NCBI GenBank assembly: GCA_030068145.1
Contig: JAPJBO010000070.1
Coordinates: 397,165-461,164, forward strand
DNA length: 64,000 bases
DNA from: Diplonema papillatum
Lineage: Eukaryota > Euglenozoa > Diplonemea > Diplonemida > Diplonemidae
Direction: 5' to 3'
Shown: positions 11,129 to 23,103 of the stretch, in pieces
Layout: each line of letters begins with the position of its first letter
How positions within the stretch are numbered: position 1 is the first letter of the stretch
Notes under the pieces: model-generated
Seen by the model: the letters and a program-made list of their open reading frames with translations, nothing else
Told to the model about the DNA's origin: nothing
The model's database searches: none
Program-made: the position numbers and the translations under genes

Positions 11129-12810
11129 GGAAGCACTTAAGTCGGGAAAATATATAACGGAAGCTGCTTCCGTTATATATTTTTCCCAGCTTCCGGTATA
11201 TATTTTTTCTGCTTCCGTTATATATATTCCAGCTTCCGTTATATATTTTCCAGCTTCCGTTATATATTTTCCAGCTTCCGCTATATATTTTCCAGCTTCC
11301 GCTATATATTTTCCAGCTTCCGTTATATATGCTATGTTCTGATAAAGTCCATAAGGTACGATGCCAAAAGGGGGGGGTCGGGGGGGGTTTGGGCGGAAAA
11401 ATCCCCGCATAGTTCACCAGGGTCTGACGGGTACTGAGGCCCCATACCCTTCCTAAAACATCATTCTGCGTTCAAATACGCCCTCAGAAGCCTCCGGAGA
11501 GCCTTCTATGATGTCCCAAATGCGATTTTGTGGGTTTTTAGGGGGTCCCCCCGTCTGCTGGCCGTAAACCGCCATAGTAGAAACATATGCAACCTGAAGC
11601 TGGGTCGCTTCTCTGTGCAAGATCCCAGCCCAAACACACGTTTTCGGCGTTCTCTAGCACTCTCCAGGCGCATTCGACCCTCGGGCTTCGTGGTTTCTTT
11701 CACTCACAGGTGTTCCGGGACGTGCAAAGATAAGGAGAATGGCCCCCTGCATTGGGGACAGACCGAACTACGCCCTGCCTGTCTATACAGGCTTTGGGGT
11801 CAAATTGCACCGGCTTTGGCGCCACATCCACCGTTTCGGGCTTCGGTTGTGCTGCTTTGGGGTCCATTAAGAACTCTGGTCTGATTTGCGGGACGCTTTC
11901 CTCGGTTTTGGCGCCCACTTTCACTGTTCTAAGGCCTGTTCAGGCTTCTACCTGCATCATGTTATGCTATTCTGGTGATTCTGCAAGGCTTGGTGAACGA
12001 AGTAGGACAAGCGTTAAGTAACAGGCGATCATCAGCCGTTCTCAATCGTCGTCGAAGCGGTTGACTACGACGCGTTCACTTCATGATTTTGAAGCAGGCT
12101 TCACCGCTTTCAGGGCAGGCTTTCAGAGCTTCCCTGGCAATGTCTTCCCTTCTGGCACCTTTCTCACCCATGGCTGCAAAGTGCTTCTCGCTGGATGACT
12201 TTGCACAGGCGGCACATGACCCGAGGGATGTGTGGCAAGCTCCTGTGCAGTGAGCTTGGTCAGACAAACTGTGTGGCGCACACACCCGCCATGGTCGGCA
12301 GTATCACCTGGGCCAGTTTGAGTCCTGTTCCGAGACCCGCTCACGGTGAAGTGGCGCCTACTGGGTCGCTTCCTCTCCAGCTTCGGCGCAAAGTCTTCAC
12401 CACTGGATGCACTTTGAACGGTGAAAGTGGGCACCAAAACCGAGCAAAGCGTCCCGCAAATCAGACCAGAGTTCTTAAAGGATCCCAAAGCAGCACAAAC
12501 GAGACCAAAACGGTGCACACGGCGCCAAGGCGGCGCAATTCGACCCCAAAGCCTGTATAGACAGGCAGGGCGTGGTACGGTCTGTAGGGTCCATTCGCCT
12601 TGTTTTTGCACACCCCGGAACACCTGTAAGCGAGATAATTTATGAAGAATGCACCTGGAGAATGATAGAGAACGCCGAAAACGTGTGTTTAGGCCGAGAT
12701 TTTGCTCCGAGGAGCGACCCAGCATCAGGTTGCATATGTGTCTTCTATGGCGGGGAAAAATATATAACGGAAGCAGTTCCGATATATATTTTCCCGACTT
12801 AAGTGCTTCC
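11129..12810. mobile_element. 1.7-kb foldback (long inverted repeat) element
   Basis: Both ends carry the same inverted sequence: GGAAGCACTTAAGTCGGG then AAAATATATAACGG from 11129, with its near-perfect reverse complement ending at 12810. The arms continue inward as a long diverged inverted repeat. 11575-11700 matches the reverse complement of 12600-12740 (words CATATGCAACCTGA, GAACGCCGAAAACG). 11700-11930 matches the reverse complement of 12420-12640. The middle (about 11935-12420) is unique. There is no transposase ORF, so it would be non-autonomous. A possible ATAAG flank on both sides is too weak to call a target duplication. Confidence 0.75.
11149..11335 (+). repeat. 21-bp minisatellite inside the foldback element
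   Basis: Repeats of CCAGCTTCCGTTATATATTTT, about 21 bp, run from the left terminal inverted repeat. The first unit is present in inverted form, so the end can form a hairpin. The right arm of the element has only one unit, so this expansion is specific to the left arm. Confidence 0.85.
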
Positions 12811-13051
12811 GATAAGCTTAGTCCTCTTCTTTTTTTGGTTCGTGTCAGAACTTCGTCCTCTTTTTTTTGAGAGGAGGGGGGATGCGGTGGGGAGGTGGGT
12901 CGGGGTTCGACATACATAGAACAAACTAACAAGTATTCCTTCAGACTAAAAGATTTTAGTTCGAGGTGGTGGGCTTCCTTCCTCTTATGCTGTGCTTCAA
13001 GAGACGCGCGGGACATCCGACATTTCGTGACTCAGACTACTGGTGACGTCT

Positions 13052-13226
13052 CACGGTGAAGTCCAGCCTCAGAAGCTGGAGTGAAAGCTGGAGTTAAAAA
13101 AGCGGGTGTCACACCCGCTTTTCGGGTGTGGATTTACACACGTTTTGATTGTAGCACACCCGCGTTTCGGGTGTGACTCGGGCACACCCTCTGTAACTCC
13201 AGCCTCTGAGGCTGGACCTCACCGTG
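13052..13226. mobile_element. MITE-like element, CACGGTGAGG family, copy 2
   Basis: A 175-bp element with ends CACGGTGAAGTCCAGCCTC and GAGGCTGGACCTCACCGTG. It contains the CACACCCGCTTTTCGGGTGTG palindrome also seen, in the other orientation, within 4201-4509. It has no coding sequence and no clear target duplication. Confidence 0.7.
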
Positions 13227-14810
13227 CAGGACGGGTAGCGGGGAGGAGGGGTTTTTTTCGATGCGAAGCGCTTTCCGGAAAAGAATATGCCAGGGGCTGG
13301 GGGGTAGGCGAGGACCGAAGAGGCGCCCTGTTACCCGCGCAACCTCTGATGCTCAGGGGGTGCACGGTACCAGGGGAGCCAGCTTTGGTCACGAACAGCC
13401 TTCCTCGGGCGATGGCCAGATTTCCTTGAACAACGCATCAACCGGGGGGAAGTGTCATACGAATAAGAATGAAACGCTTGAGAACACGATGGTTTCTGTT
13501 CGCGTACGAAGAGCAAAGTAAGCGAGACCTGTCAGGTCCTGCTGATTGTATTGTATTCACAGACAATGACCACTGGATGAAGCGGGATCCTCTCGGATTG
13601 CAGCGGGTGGCGGGTAGCATCTGGTGGGCAAGGAACGCTTACTTTTTGCCGCACGGTCGCGGTGTTAGTTTCAGAAACAGAACTGCATGGTTCGCCGAGA
13701 AGCAGCGCTTCTCGCGATGGTTTCAGCCCACATGCCGTCGCCGTCCACCCCTTGCACAACGCTTCCGAAGACCTCCTTTCCCAGCGGGTCGGTCGGGGGG
13801 CCTTTACCAGTCATTCGGCGGGCCAAATGAAGTGCGTAGTCTTGGTTTGTTTTTCGTCGACTATTTAGTTTGGTGAGTGGTGGTATACGTGGGTTCATCC
13901 GCAAATATAGCCGTCCACGTCAAAACTTGTTGGCCGTTGAGACCTTTTTACGTGCATGGATCACGCACGGATTTGTTTCGCAAATGATGGCTACCTCGAG
14001 TGTGCGCAATCGGAAGAAATGACGAGACGGCTTCCAATAGCATTTACCGGAAGTGGTCCGCAGAACCGGGGTTCTTCGCCAGGACAGCGGATGGCTACCA
14101 GCAAAGTAGCTCTGTAGCTTGGTCGCTGGACACAGGTATAGGTTCAGTGGATGCTAACCAGAAGCGCACACTAGCGGTAAGTTGGAGAACGGGAAGCTAA
14201 TGGCGCACCTGCTGGCAGAATTCCGCCTCCTGCGAGCTGCAAGTGCAGTGCACCTTTTTCTTCCCCTGAGAACCTTTCGTGCGCTCACTACTCGACTTTC
14301 CTTTGAGTTGAAGTGGGGTTTTGGCGTGCCTGGCGGCACGGTCTTAGCTGGCGTGACGGAGAGAGCTGATGTCGTCAAAATAACACAAGAAAACAGAAGA
14401 ACCCCAGTCCCAGGGGGAGTGTGCGAAGCTTGAGAAATGTGCCCAGAAATACTCGACGTAGCTGCTTTGACTCCGGGGTAGAAGGGCAATACAATGCAAA
14501 CGCAATCTAAACCCCCCCCCCCCCCCCCCCCGCTTAAGGTTTACTTTTTTTTTTAATGTTAAGAGACTGTAAATATTAAGCGATGGGGGGGGGGGGTTTA
14601 ATTTGTTCTTCGCTTATGCCACCGTGTGTTTTTTTTCACTCGGGACTTTTTATCCGTGTGTTGTTTGTGTGTCGTGTAGCGTAGGGGTAGACCCGCATGA
14701 CCTCACGTCCGTTCAACGCGTGTTCGGTAGTTACAGCACTCGGGATCCCTTCGGTTCTTTGTCTGGCAGCTTCGTCGCGCATTTCCTTCCAAGCTGGCAC
14801 ATATGTGCAG
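13227..14810. other. No recognisable gene
   Basis: Short ORFs only. A C run lies at 14513-14531 and a G run at 14585-14597. No motif, RNA gene or element end was found. The stretch ends at the start of an rRNA fragment. Confidence 0.4.
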
Positions 14811-15062
14811 GACAATCGTTGCTCTCAAACTTTAAATGGGCGTGAGCTCGGGGTTACTACATTGAACCCTGACGTAGAATCCTGGCGACGCGGGATGAAC
14901 CGAGAGCTGACTTAAGGTGTCCGAGTGATCGCTCATCAGATTCCACAAAGGGTGTCGGTTCATCTTGACAGCAGGACGGTGGCCATGGAAGTTTGCATCC
15001 GATAATGAGTGTGTAATAACTCACCTGCCGAATGCACCAGTCGGCAATCGCATTTAGACTGC
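14811..15062 (+). rRNA. Large-subunit (28S) rRNA fragment, displaced
   Basis: The words CTCAAACTTTAAATGGGCG, GACGCGGGATGAACCGA, CGCTCATCAGA, GACAGCAGGACGGTGGCCAT and GAGTGTGTAATAACTCACC, then CTGCCGAAT, occur in the order and spacing of the eukaryotic 28S central domain. Eukaryotic 28S normally has GTAACAACTCACCTGCC, so a few substitutions are visible. It is truncated on both sides, hence a relic. It overlaps the LSU segment also present at 33.6 kb on the minus strand. Confidence 0.85.
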
Positions 15063-16769
15063 TCCGCAGCTTGTTAATGGGCCGGTGCTTTGAAGTCTCC
15101 GTTGGCGGTTGAGACGGGAGGCGTTTGGGCGCAACTCGGTCAAACAGTCGCGGAGTTTTAACGGTCTGGTCCGGTTGACCATTGGCTGGGTACCGGGTAA
15201 GGGAGGCGAAGACATCTTCGTACGTATGCTTTCACTTTGGCTGGCCAAAGTGAAAGTGTGTAATTGTGACGAATGTGGCCGAGACCAGAGCCCCCACTTT
15301 TCCCCGCTCAGCCAGAATGGTGGCTTCGGCTGAACTTCTGTCACCCTGCTTCTCGGATTCGTAATAAGAAGTTGAAGCTGTTCGATAGTATGGCAAAGAC
15401 GCGATGCGGCTTTGTCTCGGATCAACAATAAGAGAACCCATATACCTAGAAGGAACCAACCCCCTGGGTGGTCTAGTCTGACACCAGCTTTTCCACCCAA
15501 GAAAAACGCGTAACGGTGTGTGGGCGTGTGTGTTGTATGAGAAGGGCACCCCCCTTGAAAGGGGACGTATGTTTGAGAAATGGCACATGTTGTGAGGCAG
15601 CCCACCTTTCTGATACTACCCGACGGTGGACGTGAAGGCCCGGTGTGTGTGAAAGCAACAAGCGTGGTTGAGGATGCAACGCTGAAGCGTCTCGCGCAAG
15701 CATACGGTTTCTTCGTGCCACTTGAAACAAGATAGTCCCTGATGGCTTGGCGCGGAGCTTACAATTATTTGTTTTGAGGGTGAAATTGCAGTGCTTCCCC
15801 AAGCCATCTGTCTATTCTGGTTTCAGCGACTCACAACCTTCCACTGGCCTTCTTTATCGTGGTGCAGTGTGCGGAAGCCATCACGGACGCTGAAAATACG
15901 ACTCAAAGCAGTCACGTGAGTGATTAATGCAGGCTATCCGCTGGCGTTCTAACCACAAGGCGATCAGGGTCTGCCAACGTGCATTGTGGGGCCGATCACG
16001 TCCTTTCTCCGTGCGGCACGGTCGTTTTTCCGTCTCTGTCGGAAAGCGGTGAACTGACTCAATTGGAAGAGCAAGAGTGGCTGTCGTCAAGCGAAGCCCG
16101 GAAACTTGACACATTCGTTCGCTGGGAGTACCCTCCCGATCACGACAGGCTAAAATAACCACGTCAAAGCCCCAGGTAAATGAACGGGTTCGATCGCATG
16201 TAGGCCGGCCGCTCTGGTGCGAGGGGACCGGAGCTGCCACCACTTCAGACCGCCTTCCGGAGCCGGCTGAGGGTTTTCTGCTTGGAACTCCAATTTGTAA
16301 TAAAACAAAGGGCTGGGTTTAGAGAGGGAAAGAGAGGACTTATCAAAACAATCCGAAGGGGCGGCTCCCTGGGTGGGCGGTGGCCACGCCTTAGCAATCG
16401 CAGGGCCTCTCCTCCACGCACCCGCATGCGTCCTCGTAGTCACCGCTACCGCGCTGACCTTTTCCGAGAGAGAGAGAGAAGGGGCGAGAGGAGGTGATGG
16501 TAGCCGATGGTCTTTTGTAAAAGCATCGCTGTTTTGGTGCGCGTCTTCTTTTAGAGTTCTCTTCTTTGAGTTGCAGGGTCCGGAACTTTAGAGTCCCCCG
16601 GGTGACCATCTTTTTGAAGCGTGAAAGGTTTCTTCTTTGTCTTCGTTCTGTCCCTTGGCAAAACCGCTTTGACAACAATGTGGATACTTTACTTTTTCTC
16701 TAAACTGGGGTGCCGGCGTCATTTTCAGAGTTATAGTAGAATCGATACAACATATTATGCCACTGGATA

Positions 16770-17045
16770 CCGTCCAGCCTCTAATTTATAGGCCAATGAT
16801 ATGCGTGGTTTATAATTTATCGGTCGCTAATTTACAATTAATTATTATTCTCGGTGTCACACTCTTTGTGGATCAATGAACTAATTTCTTTTTGGCGGCG
16901 CCGCAGGCCCACGGTACGGTGCAGTGTGTGGCGCGCTTCTGTTTTACAGGCCTTTGTTTTATGTATTTTTTTAATTTATAAATCAATATCTATTTACTTT
17001 CAAATTTCCCAATATTTATAAATTAAAAACTACACGAATTAGGAG
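16770..17045. other. AT-rich island
   Basis: A stretch dominated by A and T (TTTATAATTTATCGG, AATTTACAATTAATTATTA, then TTTTTTAATTTATAAATC and ATTTATAAATTAAAAAC). It contrasts with the roughly 50% GC of its surroundings. It contains short inverted repeats around AATTTATAAAT. It could be an insertion of foreign or organellar DNA, an element end, or an origin-like region. No coding sequence is visible. Confidence 0.5.
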
Positions 17046-19084
17046 CCAGACGGTACAACACTACTTGGAAGATCAACGGCCGCCTAATACTTTTTGTGGT
17101 TTGACCTCTCGTGAGAACGTTTCAGAAGAAATGTGAAAACGGGGTTTTGCCTAGAGGCTTTTCGTGTTATTTTGCAAATTCTGCAAGAAATAACGGACAA
17201 AAACGAGAGCGGTGCACCCTACACGAGGCAAGAGCGTCGGTTCCGTTTACCCAGTTGACTTGGTGCACAACTTCCAGTTGAACGACGTCGGTACGTTTTC
17301 GCATCCGCGCAGCTGGTACCGCGGCTAAAGACTGAGCACTCAGCAAACAATCATTGATCAACAGGGCGCCGTACATACTCGATTACTGTAATCAGGAATT
17401 CCCTGCACTGGATGTGTTGGTGCAGTCGGAAATGCTCCCCCGGAACAAACTGTCGTGGAGCATCGGTCTGGACCATACAGATGCTGTTGATTGGTCTACT
17501 CTCCACACAATTGTTGTTGTCATGTAGCTCGTAACGTAGCCTGGTGTGCTACATCTTCTGTTAATCGGTCTGCTGTTCATACAATTACTTGGTATATCGC
17601 GGTCTATCAGGAGACCGGCTTGTAGACCGGATCGGTCTGTGGTCCATACAGTTACGTTCATCGTGATGCAGGGAACGGGGCGTGAGGGGGGGTGTGGCAA
17701 CAAAAAGAACTTCTACTCAAAACACATTTGAAGCGGGCAAAAGCATGCGTAGGCGCTTTTCGTCGTAAGGGTCACGACCACGTAATTAGTAGCTTGTATT
17801 GTTTTTGTTTTGTTTTGTTTGCTTTCTTGGTTTTGTGTTGCCGACTTCTTTTTAAAAAATAAAATGTGTCGTTGGCTTTGGAAATACCTGAATTATTCTT
17901 ACATCGTGCAACTGCTATTTCACGTCATCCACAGTCTTCTTTTGTTTTCTTCTTCTGAGCGTTTTGCCTTTGTTGGAAACACTCGAGGAATCAACAGTCG
18001 CAAAAGACAAAGGGGGAGATGCGCTAAGCACGCCGGGGGGCCCTTCGAGTATTTCACACCAAGCAGGTGCTGATACTAGAGAAAGACACACCTCCTTTGT
18101 GATTTGCAACTGGCACCCATCGAAGGTACGTTTTCCAGGGGATTTAGTTTACATTGTAGATTCAGACCGACGGTCGAAATCTGCAAGCCGGGGTCGGCCG
18201 GGGGAAAACACGAAAACTGTCGGAAAAACGCAGCGTTTCCAGGAAAGATGGGTTGGGGGGGGGGGGGGGGGGGGGGGGGTTGTTTCTAAAACGGTGCGCG
18301 CGAAAGGCGCCGGGGACGTGACACAAGCCGCGGAGGTGTGCCAGCTCCGCCCCGAGCCACAAAAAACAACGCGTTGACAAAAACGCCCTCAGAACCACCT
18401 TCCCGTAATCGATCTGCAAACCCCAGAGAACCTCTGAACCAATGCCCTGGCTTTTTCAACCAAAAAAGAAAACAAAAGGAACATTTCCGGAGTTGGGGCT
18501 TGCACAAGCAACGGACGATCAGCATCAACTGACCAAAGGTGATGAAAATGATAAGGCAAAAGTTTTCTGTTCTTCGCGTGTACAGGGTATAAACCTCTCA
18601 ACCGTTGTTCCGGAAATGTTCCCGTCAGTACAGATGTACTATTAAAAAAAAATCGCGACGTGGGATATTAAACAAGTGTGAGTCTCCGAGCGTGAGCACT
18701 TGCCGGGTTTGCTTTGCTTCCCGTGTCCTTTGTCTTGCTTTTTTTGAAGGATGCTAAACTCGTGAGCTCCCCCCTCCCCCCCTCTGGATGGACAACGTCA
18801 TAGAGAAATATCAACGTCGTAGAGAAATATAATTGGCCGCTGTTTGACAAATCGAGTTCTGTCGACGAAACTGTAAGACGAGAAAAAAAACGGAAGCCTT
18901 GAACAAGAGAGTTGAAGTGGGCTAAAGATAAAGTGGTGTCATCTGAGGGAGTAATCTCAGGGCCGCCCAGAAGACAGAAGGTCGGCAGAAATCGCGCGCA
19001 CACGCACCCACACGCACGCGTGTTCGCAGGCAGGCATAAGAGTGGAGGTTAAGTACAGGGAGGGAAGCAACTGATTTGACAGCT

Positions 19085-19200
19085 TGCGGTGTTTGTTTGT
19101 ACGTGCCGGGGAGGATTCGCCTGTTAGTGAGTGGATATGATCGGTAGGTTAATCTTCTCCCAAATACGCTGCGAGCGCTCTCTTTCGTGGTTACAATTAC
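19085..19200 (-). repeat. Dispersed repeat, inverted copy
   Basis: Reverse complement of the 3285-3400 repeat: GTACGTGCCGGGGAGGAT, CCTGTTAGTGAGTG, ATGATCGGTAGGTTA and CTCTCTTTCGTGG match its words in reverse order. Non-coding. Confidence 0.7.
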
Positions 19201-19730
19201 AATTAATTGTTATTACAAAAAAAGCTAGCGCGCAGGTTTGAATACCGCGCTACTTCCCGGAACCCGATAGATGTGCCGCGCTACTTTCTCCATGTGTGGG
19301 GCTCTTGCATTCCGCGCGATTTCACTTTACTTTGGATTGGACCACCGTCTTGCCCGCTTGTGTGCAACGCACAGCAGATCTTTTCAAAGGGTAAAAGAAG
19401 GCGAGAACGACACAGAACCCAGCGCGAATCGGCCCCGCTAGACGAACGAGTACAATAAAATAGCCTCGTCGCAAAAACCGAAACGGCTGCGAGACTACCC
19501 TCGGTTTGAGGTTAGAGTGCAGAGACGATGGTCTGCGTTAACCACTCGGGTGGCTACCTCTTCGTACGCACCGAGTCGTGTTTCCGACGCTTGCGCTCAT
19601 TTCGCCCAATCGCAAGACTTTCGGGGGCTCTTTCTCACGGCCCATGGGCATCAGCGACGGGCTGTCTTCAGCAGGTCGCAGTACCGCTTGTGTGCAGTGT
19701 TTCAGCGACCAATTGCTCATATGCCGGTGC

Positions 19731-20135
19731 TACTGCGTGGAGACGTGTTTCAACTGCAGGCTGCTGCTGGTTAAGCGGTACTGCACTGCTGGTGTGCAGC
19801 GTTGCTCACAGAATGTCGCGCTGCTTCGTGCGCAGGATTGCTACTGCGCGGAGACGTGTTTCAACTGCAGAGGGCTGCTGGTAGGCGGTACGGCACTGCT
19901 GGTGCAGCGTTGCTCACAGAATGTCGCGCTGCTTTTGTGCGCAGGATTGCTACTACGCGGAGATGTGTTCCAACTGCAAGGTGCTGCTGCGGCGGCACTG
20001 CACTGCCGGTGTGCATTGCGTTGCTCACAGAATGTCGCGCTGCATCGTGCGCACGATTGCTACTGCGTGGAGACGTGTTTCAACTGCAGGGGTGCTGCCG
20101 CTGGTGGGCGGTGCTGCGCTGCTGGTGTGCACTGC
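19731..20135 (+). repeat. Tandem repeat, about 110-bp unit x 4
   Basis: Four units contain GAGACGTGTTTCAACTGCAG followed by GCTGCTG, a GCACTGCTGGTGTGC-like word and TTGCTCACAGAATGTCGCGC. The Cys-rich ORFs over this stretch come from the repeat and are not a protein family. Confidence 0.85.
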
Positions 20136-20490
20136 GTCGCCGCCGCGCCAGCGCGGTGCGCCCGCGCGAACGAAGGATCAAAGGCAGCGTACGACGAAAC
20201 AGGAAAGGGTTCCTCCAGGTTGGGGCACGCGCTGCCTACATGACGCAGCATTTCTCGTTCCGCTTTTTGGGTGCTTTCGTCTCGTCGGGTCGCGGCCTGT
20301 CGGGGGGTGTTGCGGAAGATATAGCCTTCCGTTGGGCAGGTTCAACTGAACAGCGGCCGCCGGAGAGTAAAGTAGAAGGTGTTCGAGCTGAGCCACGACT
20401 CCGCCCTCTTCGGAATACGGCTGTTCGGTCGAATCGAGTCCAAGAGATCAAGAGCATTGTTGACTTGTTAACTTGCGTTTTGTTGCTTTG

Positions 20491-20594
20491 TCTCATTGCA
20501 TTCTGTCGCTGTATCTCATTGCATTCTGTCGCTGTACCGCATTGCATTCTGTCGCTGTATCTCATTGCATTCTGTCGCTGTATCTCATTGCGTA
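20491..20594 (+). repeat. 23-bp tandem repeat
   Basis: Between four and five copies of TCTCATTGCATTCTGTCGCT plus GTA, period 23, immediately before an (AG)n tract (20639-20668) and the left end of the retroelement at 20666. Confidence 0.9.
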
Positions 20595-20636
20595 AAGGGC
20601 AGAGAGCAGGTAGGGCAGGGGCAAAAAAGCTTGAAC

Positions 20637-20672
<36 letters not shown>

Positions 20673-20833
20673 AATAGAGCATCTATTTGGTATCGGAAAG
20701 TAGGTGCGAGATCAGGCAAACCTTGTGCGCTAGCTTCGTTTAACCGTGAATCTAATAATCAGGGCTTACCCCACACTTTCGCTTTCATTTTATTTCCATT
20801 CTCCTCCTAATCATACACTACCCTCCGGGAAAA

Positions 20834-21031
20834 ATGCCGGTACACACGGGTAGCACGCGCCGCCGGGCCGCACGGACCAGCCGTCGGCTGATGGATCCTG
20901 ACTGGGCGGCGGCTGAGGAAGCTGCCGACAAGGCCACCCGGGAGTGGCGGGTATGGAACCCTTGCGAGCCCGGGGAGTCGGCGGCCCCCCGTTCGCCGGC
21001 GGGAAAGGGGGAGAAAGCCGGTCGGAGCTGA
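20834..21031 (+). CDS. Short ORF1 of retroelement copy 1 (65 aa)
   Basis: Starts MPVHTGSTRRRAARTSRR and contains MDPDWAAAEEAADKATREWR then WNPCEPGE. It is collinear with the ORF1 of copy 2 (23466-23663), including its stop position. The Arg-rich start and acidic/aromatic middle have no recognised domain. In the position of a Gag-like protein it is very short. It shares GCG GGA AAG near its end with copy 2, where a -1 frameshift would enter the RT frame. The function is unknown. Conservation of both the sequence and the stop supports a real ORF. Confidence 0.55.
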   Translation: MPVHTGSTRRRAARTSRRLMDPDWAAAEEAADKATREWRVWNPCEPGESAAPRSPAGKGEKAGRS

Positions 21032-22818
21032 AGACCGGCATGGAACGGTCGTCTGGGGACTGGCCGACTGCAGACTTGAAGGACCTGGCGGGAGTACGAC
21101 GGAGGCTCTACTCCCGCCTCCGGCTGGCAACGCCGCACAACGCGAAGACCCGGGAAGCGCTTCCACGAATGCACCCGGGCACTCGGAATTAGCTCATCCT
21201 ACCCTTTGCGACAGCCGTTTCCCGACACGACAGAAACAACCCTTGCCCGACGCCGGCTTCTCGCCTCGGCAGGTCAGGGGGTTGAAGTCGCGAAGGTCCA
21301 GGTTGCTCAGGGGGAGGAGGCTTTTCCTCCGGCTCCACCCCCATTTCTACGACCCTCCTACCGCAGTTCCTCTCGGGTACCTCCCACCAGAAACGAGAGG
21401 TCTCATTCCGGGCATCGGTGCCCCGAGATCTGCGAGGCCGCTAGACGTCACGGCAGTGCCGCCGATCGATCTCCGCAAGCTCCGGAGCCTCGCCGGCCCC
21501 GGGGCCCGCTTGCACGGCTTGCTTGACCTCCTAACGGACGGGCACTCCTTCCGACGGAAGTTGTTGGGCACTCCTCTCGTGCCGGGTCGGAAGAGCGACG
21601 CGTTTGCCCGCCATGCGCAGACGCTGGAAAGCGTTGGGTTTGTGGAGCGCGTCCCCCGTTCGGAGCCGCTGAAGTGCGTCCTTCCGGCTTTTGCTGTTGA
21701 AAAGGGCGAACAGCACTCGCGGGCCATCGTTGACGGCCGCCCGCTGAACGAGCTGATGGAGCCCCCGCCGAAGTTCAGCCTCTTGCGTGTCGACGAGGTC
21801 ATCGCCAAGATGATGTCGAAGTCGTACGCAGTCGTCGTTGACCTGAAGTCCTACTTCTTCCAGTTCCCAGTAGGACGGTCGACGTCAGCTTTCTTCGGGC
21901 TCCGCACAAGGAAGCTCGACGGGGGCGTGGCTCTGTATAGGTGGCGCCGGCTGACGATGGGCTGGTCTTTCTCGCCCGTGATTGCGCAGGACTCGGCGCT
22001 TGTCATCACGGAGCCTGCCGGGGACGATAAGATAGTCTGGTACGAAGACTGGGCCCTCGTTGAATACTGTCCGGATGCGCTTCGCGCCGTGCGCGACCGA
22101 GTTTTGCGGCGTGCCCGCAAGGTGCGCATGACAGTCAACGACGAGAAGTCCGTCCTCGAGCCCAGCTCGAAACCAGTCGTCCTCGGGGTAGAATTCGACC
22201 TCGCGGCGAAGACGTACAGGCTGAAACAGGAGTGGGCGAGAAAAGCGCACCTGCTGTTTTGCTCAGCTGAGTCGGCACAGATGACCGTTCCTAACAGGCA
22301 CCCTGGGCTGGGAGTCGCTGGTTCGAGTGAGCGACGACGTCCTTCCTTTCCTTGCTGGGGTGAGGCGGCGTCTGTCGGGGAACCGGTGGGTCACGTTCGA
22401 CATGCAGCAGCGGGATACCCTCGTCGAGGCATGGTCCGACGCCAGCATGCAGGGATGGGCCTGGCTAGTGGATTCCATGGCAATGTGGGGACCGTGGAGA
22501 GATATCCCGCAGCATATCTTCTTTGCCGAATTAACGGCGGCAAAGTTTGCTATTGCGTACGCGGCTTCGCGCTCTCCGCTATCGACAATAAGAATCTTTG
22601 TCGACAACTTGCCCGCCGTGAACTGTCTGAGGAATTGGAAGTCGAAGACCCAACTCGGGAACTTCATCCTCTGCCAGGTCCGCGACGTGTTGGAAGAACA
22701 CCAATGTGTTCTCGAGACTGTGTGGGTTCCGACCGCTGAGCAATTAGCGGACGTATGGACACGAGACCCATACAGGCAAGGCATTCCGCCTCCTCGCGTC
22801 CCTTTCTGCATTGCGTGA
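20944..22818 (+). pseudogene. RT/RNase H ORF of copy 1, broken
   Basis: Matches the 663-residue ORF of copy 2. 20944-21192 gives the N-terminal part in one frame, then the frame changes (the open frame from 21243 onward carries RT). The fingers/palm region is collinear with copy 2 (RAIVDGRPLNELMEPPPKFS, then YFFQFPVGRSTSAFFGLRT). The catalytic box reads W-Y-E-D (codons from 22038) where copy 2 has W-Y-D-D. Just after, about 160 bp present in copy 2 are missing (junction near 22280) and the frame changes again. The RNase H domain continues in the frame ending at 22818. This copy cannot make an active enzyme. Confidence 0.8.
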
Positions 22819-23103
22819 TGTCGGCCTATTTCTATTTTCTCACGTCTGAGGACGTTGCTAGAGGATTACGGGAAGTGCGTCCAGCCACCCTGTCGTCCAT
22901 CTCAGTGTTAGCGCTCCGCGCAGCACCATTGTTTTGTGAGCACGCCCGAGGGCGCTGTTTATCTGTTTTGAGCTACCCGGAGGCAGCCGGATGTCAGCTC
23001 CTTTAGTTTCACGTCCAGGGATCCTATTCCACATTCTCGCTTTCATTTCACCAACCCTGTGACAATTATCATCTTCACCGTTTCTGCCAACGCGACCTTT
23101 TCC

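Larger units (their letters stand above)
15063..19730. other. Gene-free region with local repeats
   Basis: No protein-like ORF. The contents I can see are an AT-rich island (about 16770-17045), imperfect tandem repeats with CGGTCTG..CCATACAG words (about 17440-17665), a 25-base G run (18255-18279), a dispersed repeat word set at 18050-18115 shared with 1.9 and 25.9 kb, and the inverted dispersed repeat at 19085-19200. Nothing else is supported. Confidence 0.4.

Noticed and set aside
11124-12816. ATAAG as target duplication of the foldback element
   Set aside because: The right copy is offset by one base from the repeat end, so chance is likely.
19578-20677. Cys-rich ORFs (221-291 aa)
   Set aside because: They lie over a four-copy 110-bp tandem repeat and simple repeats, and similar peptides appear in all frames.
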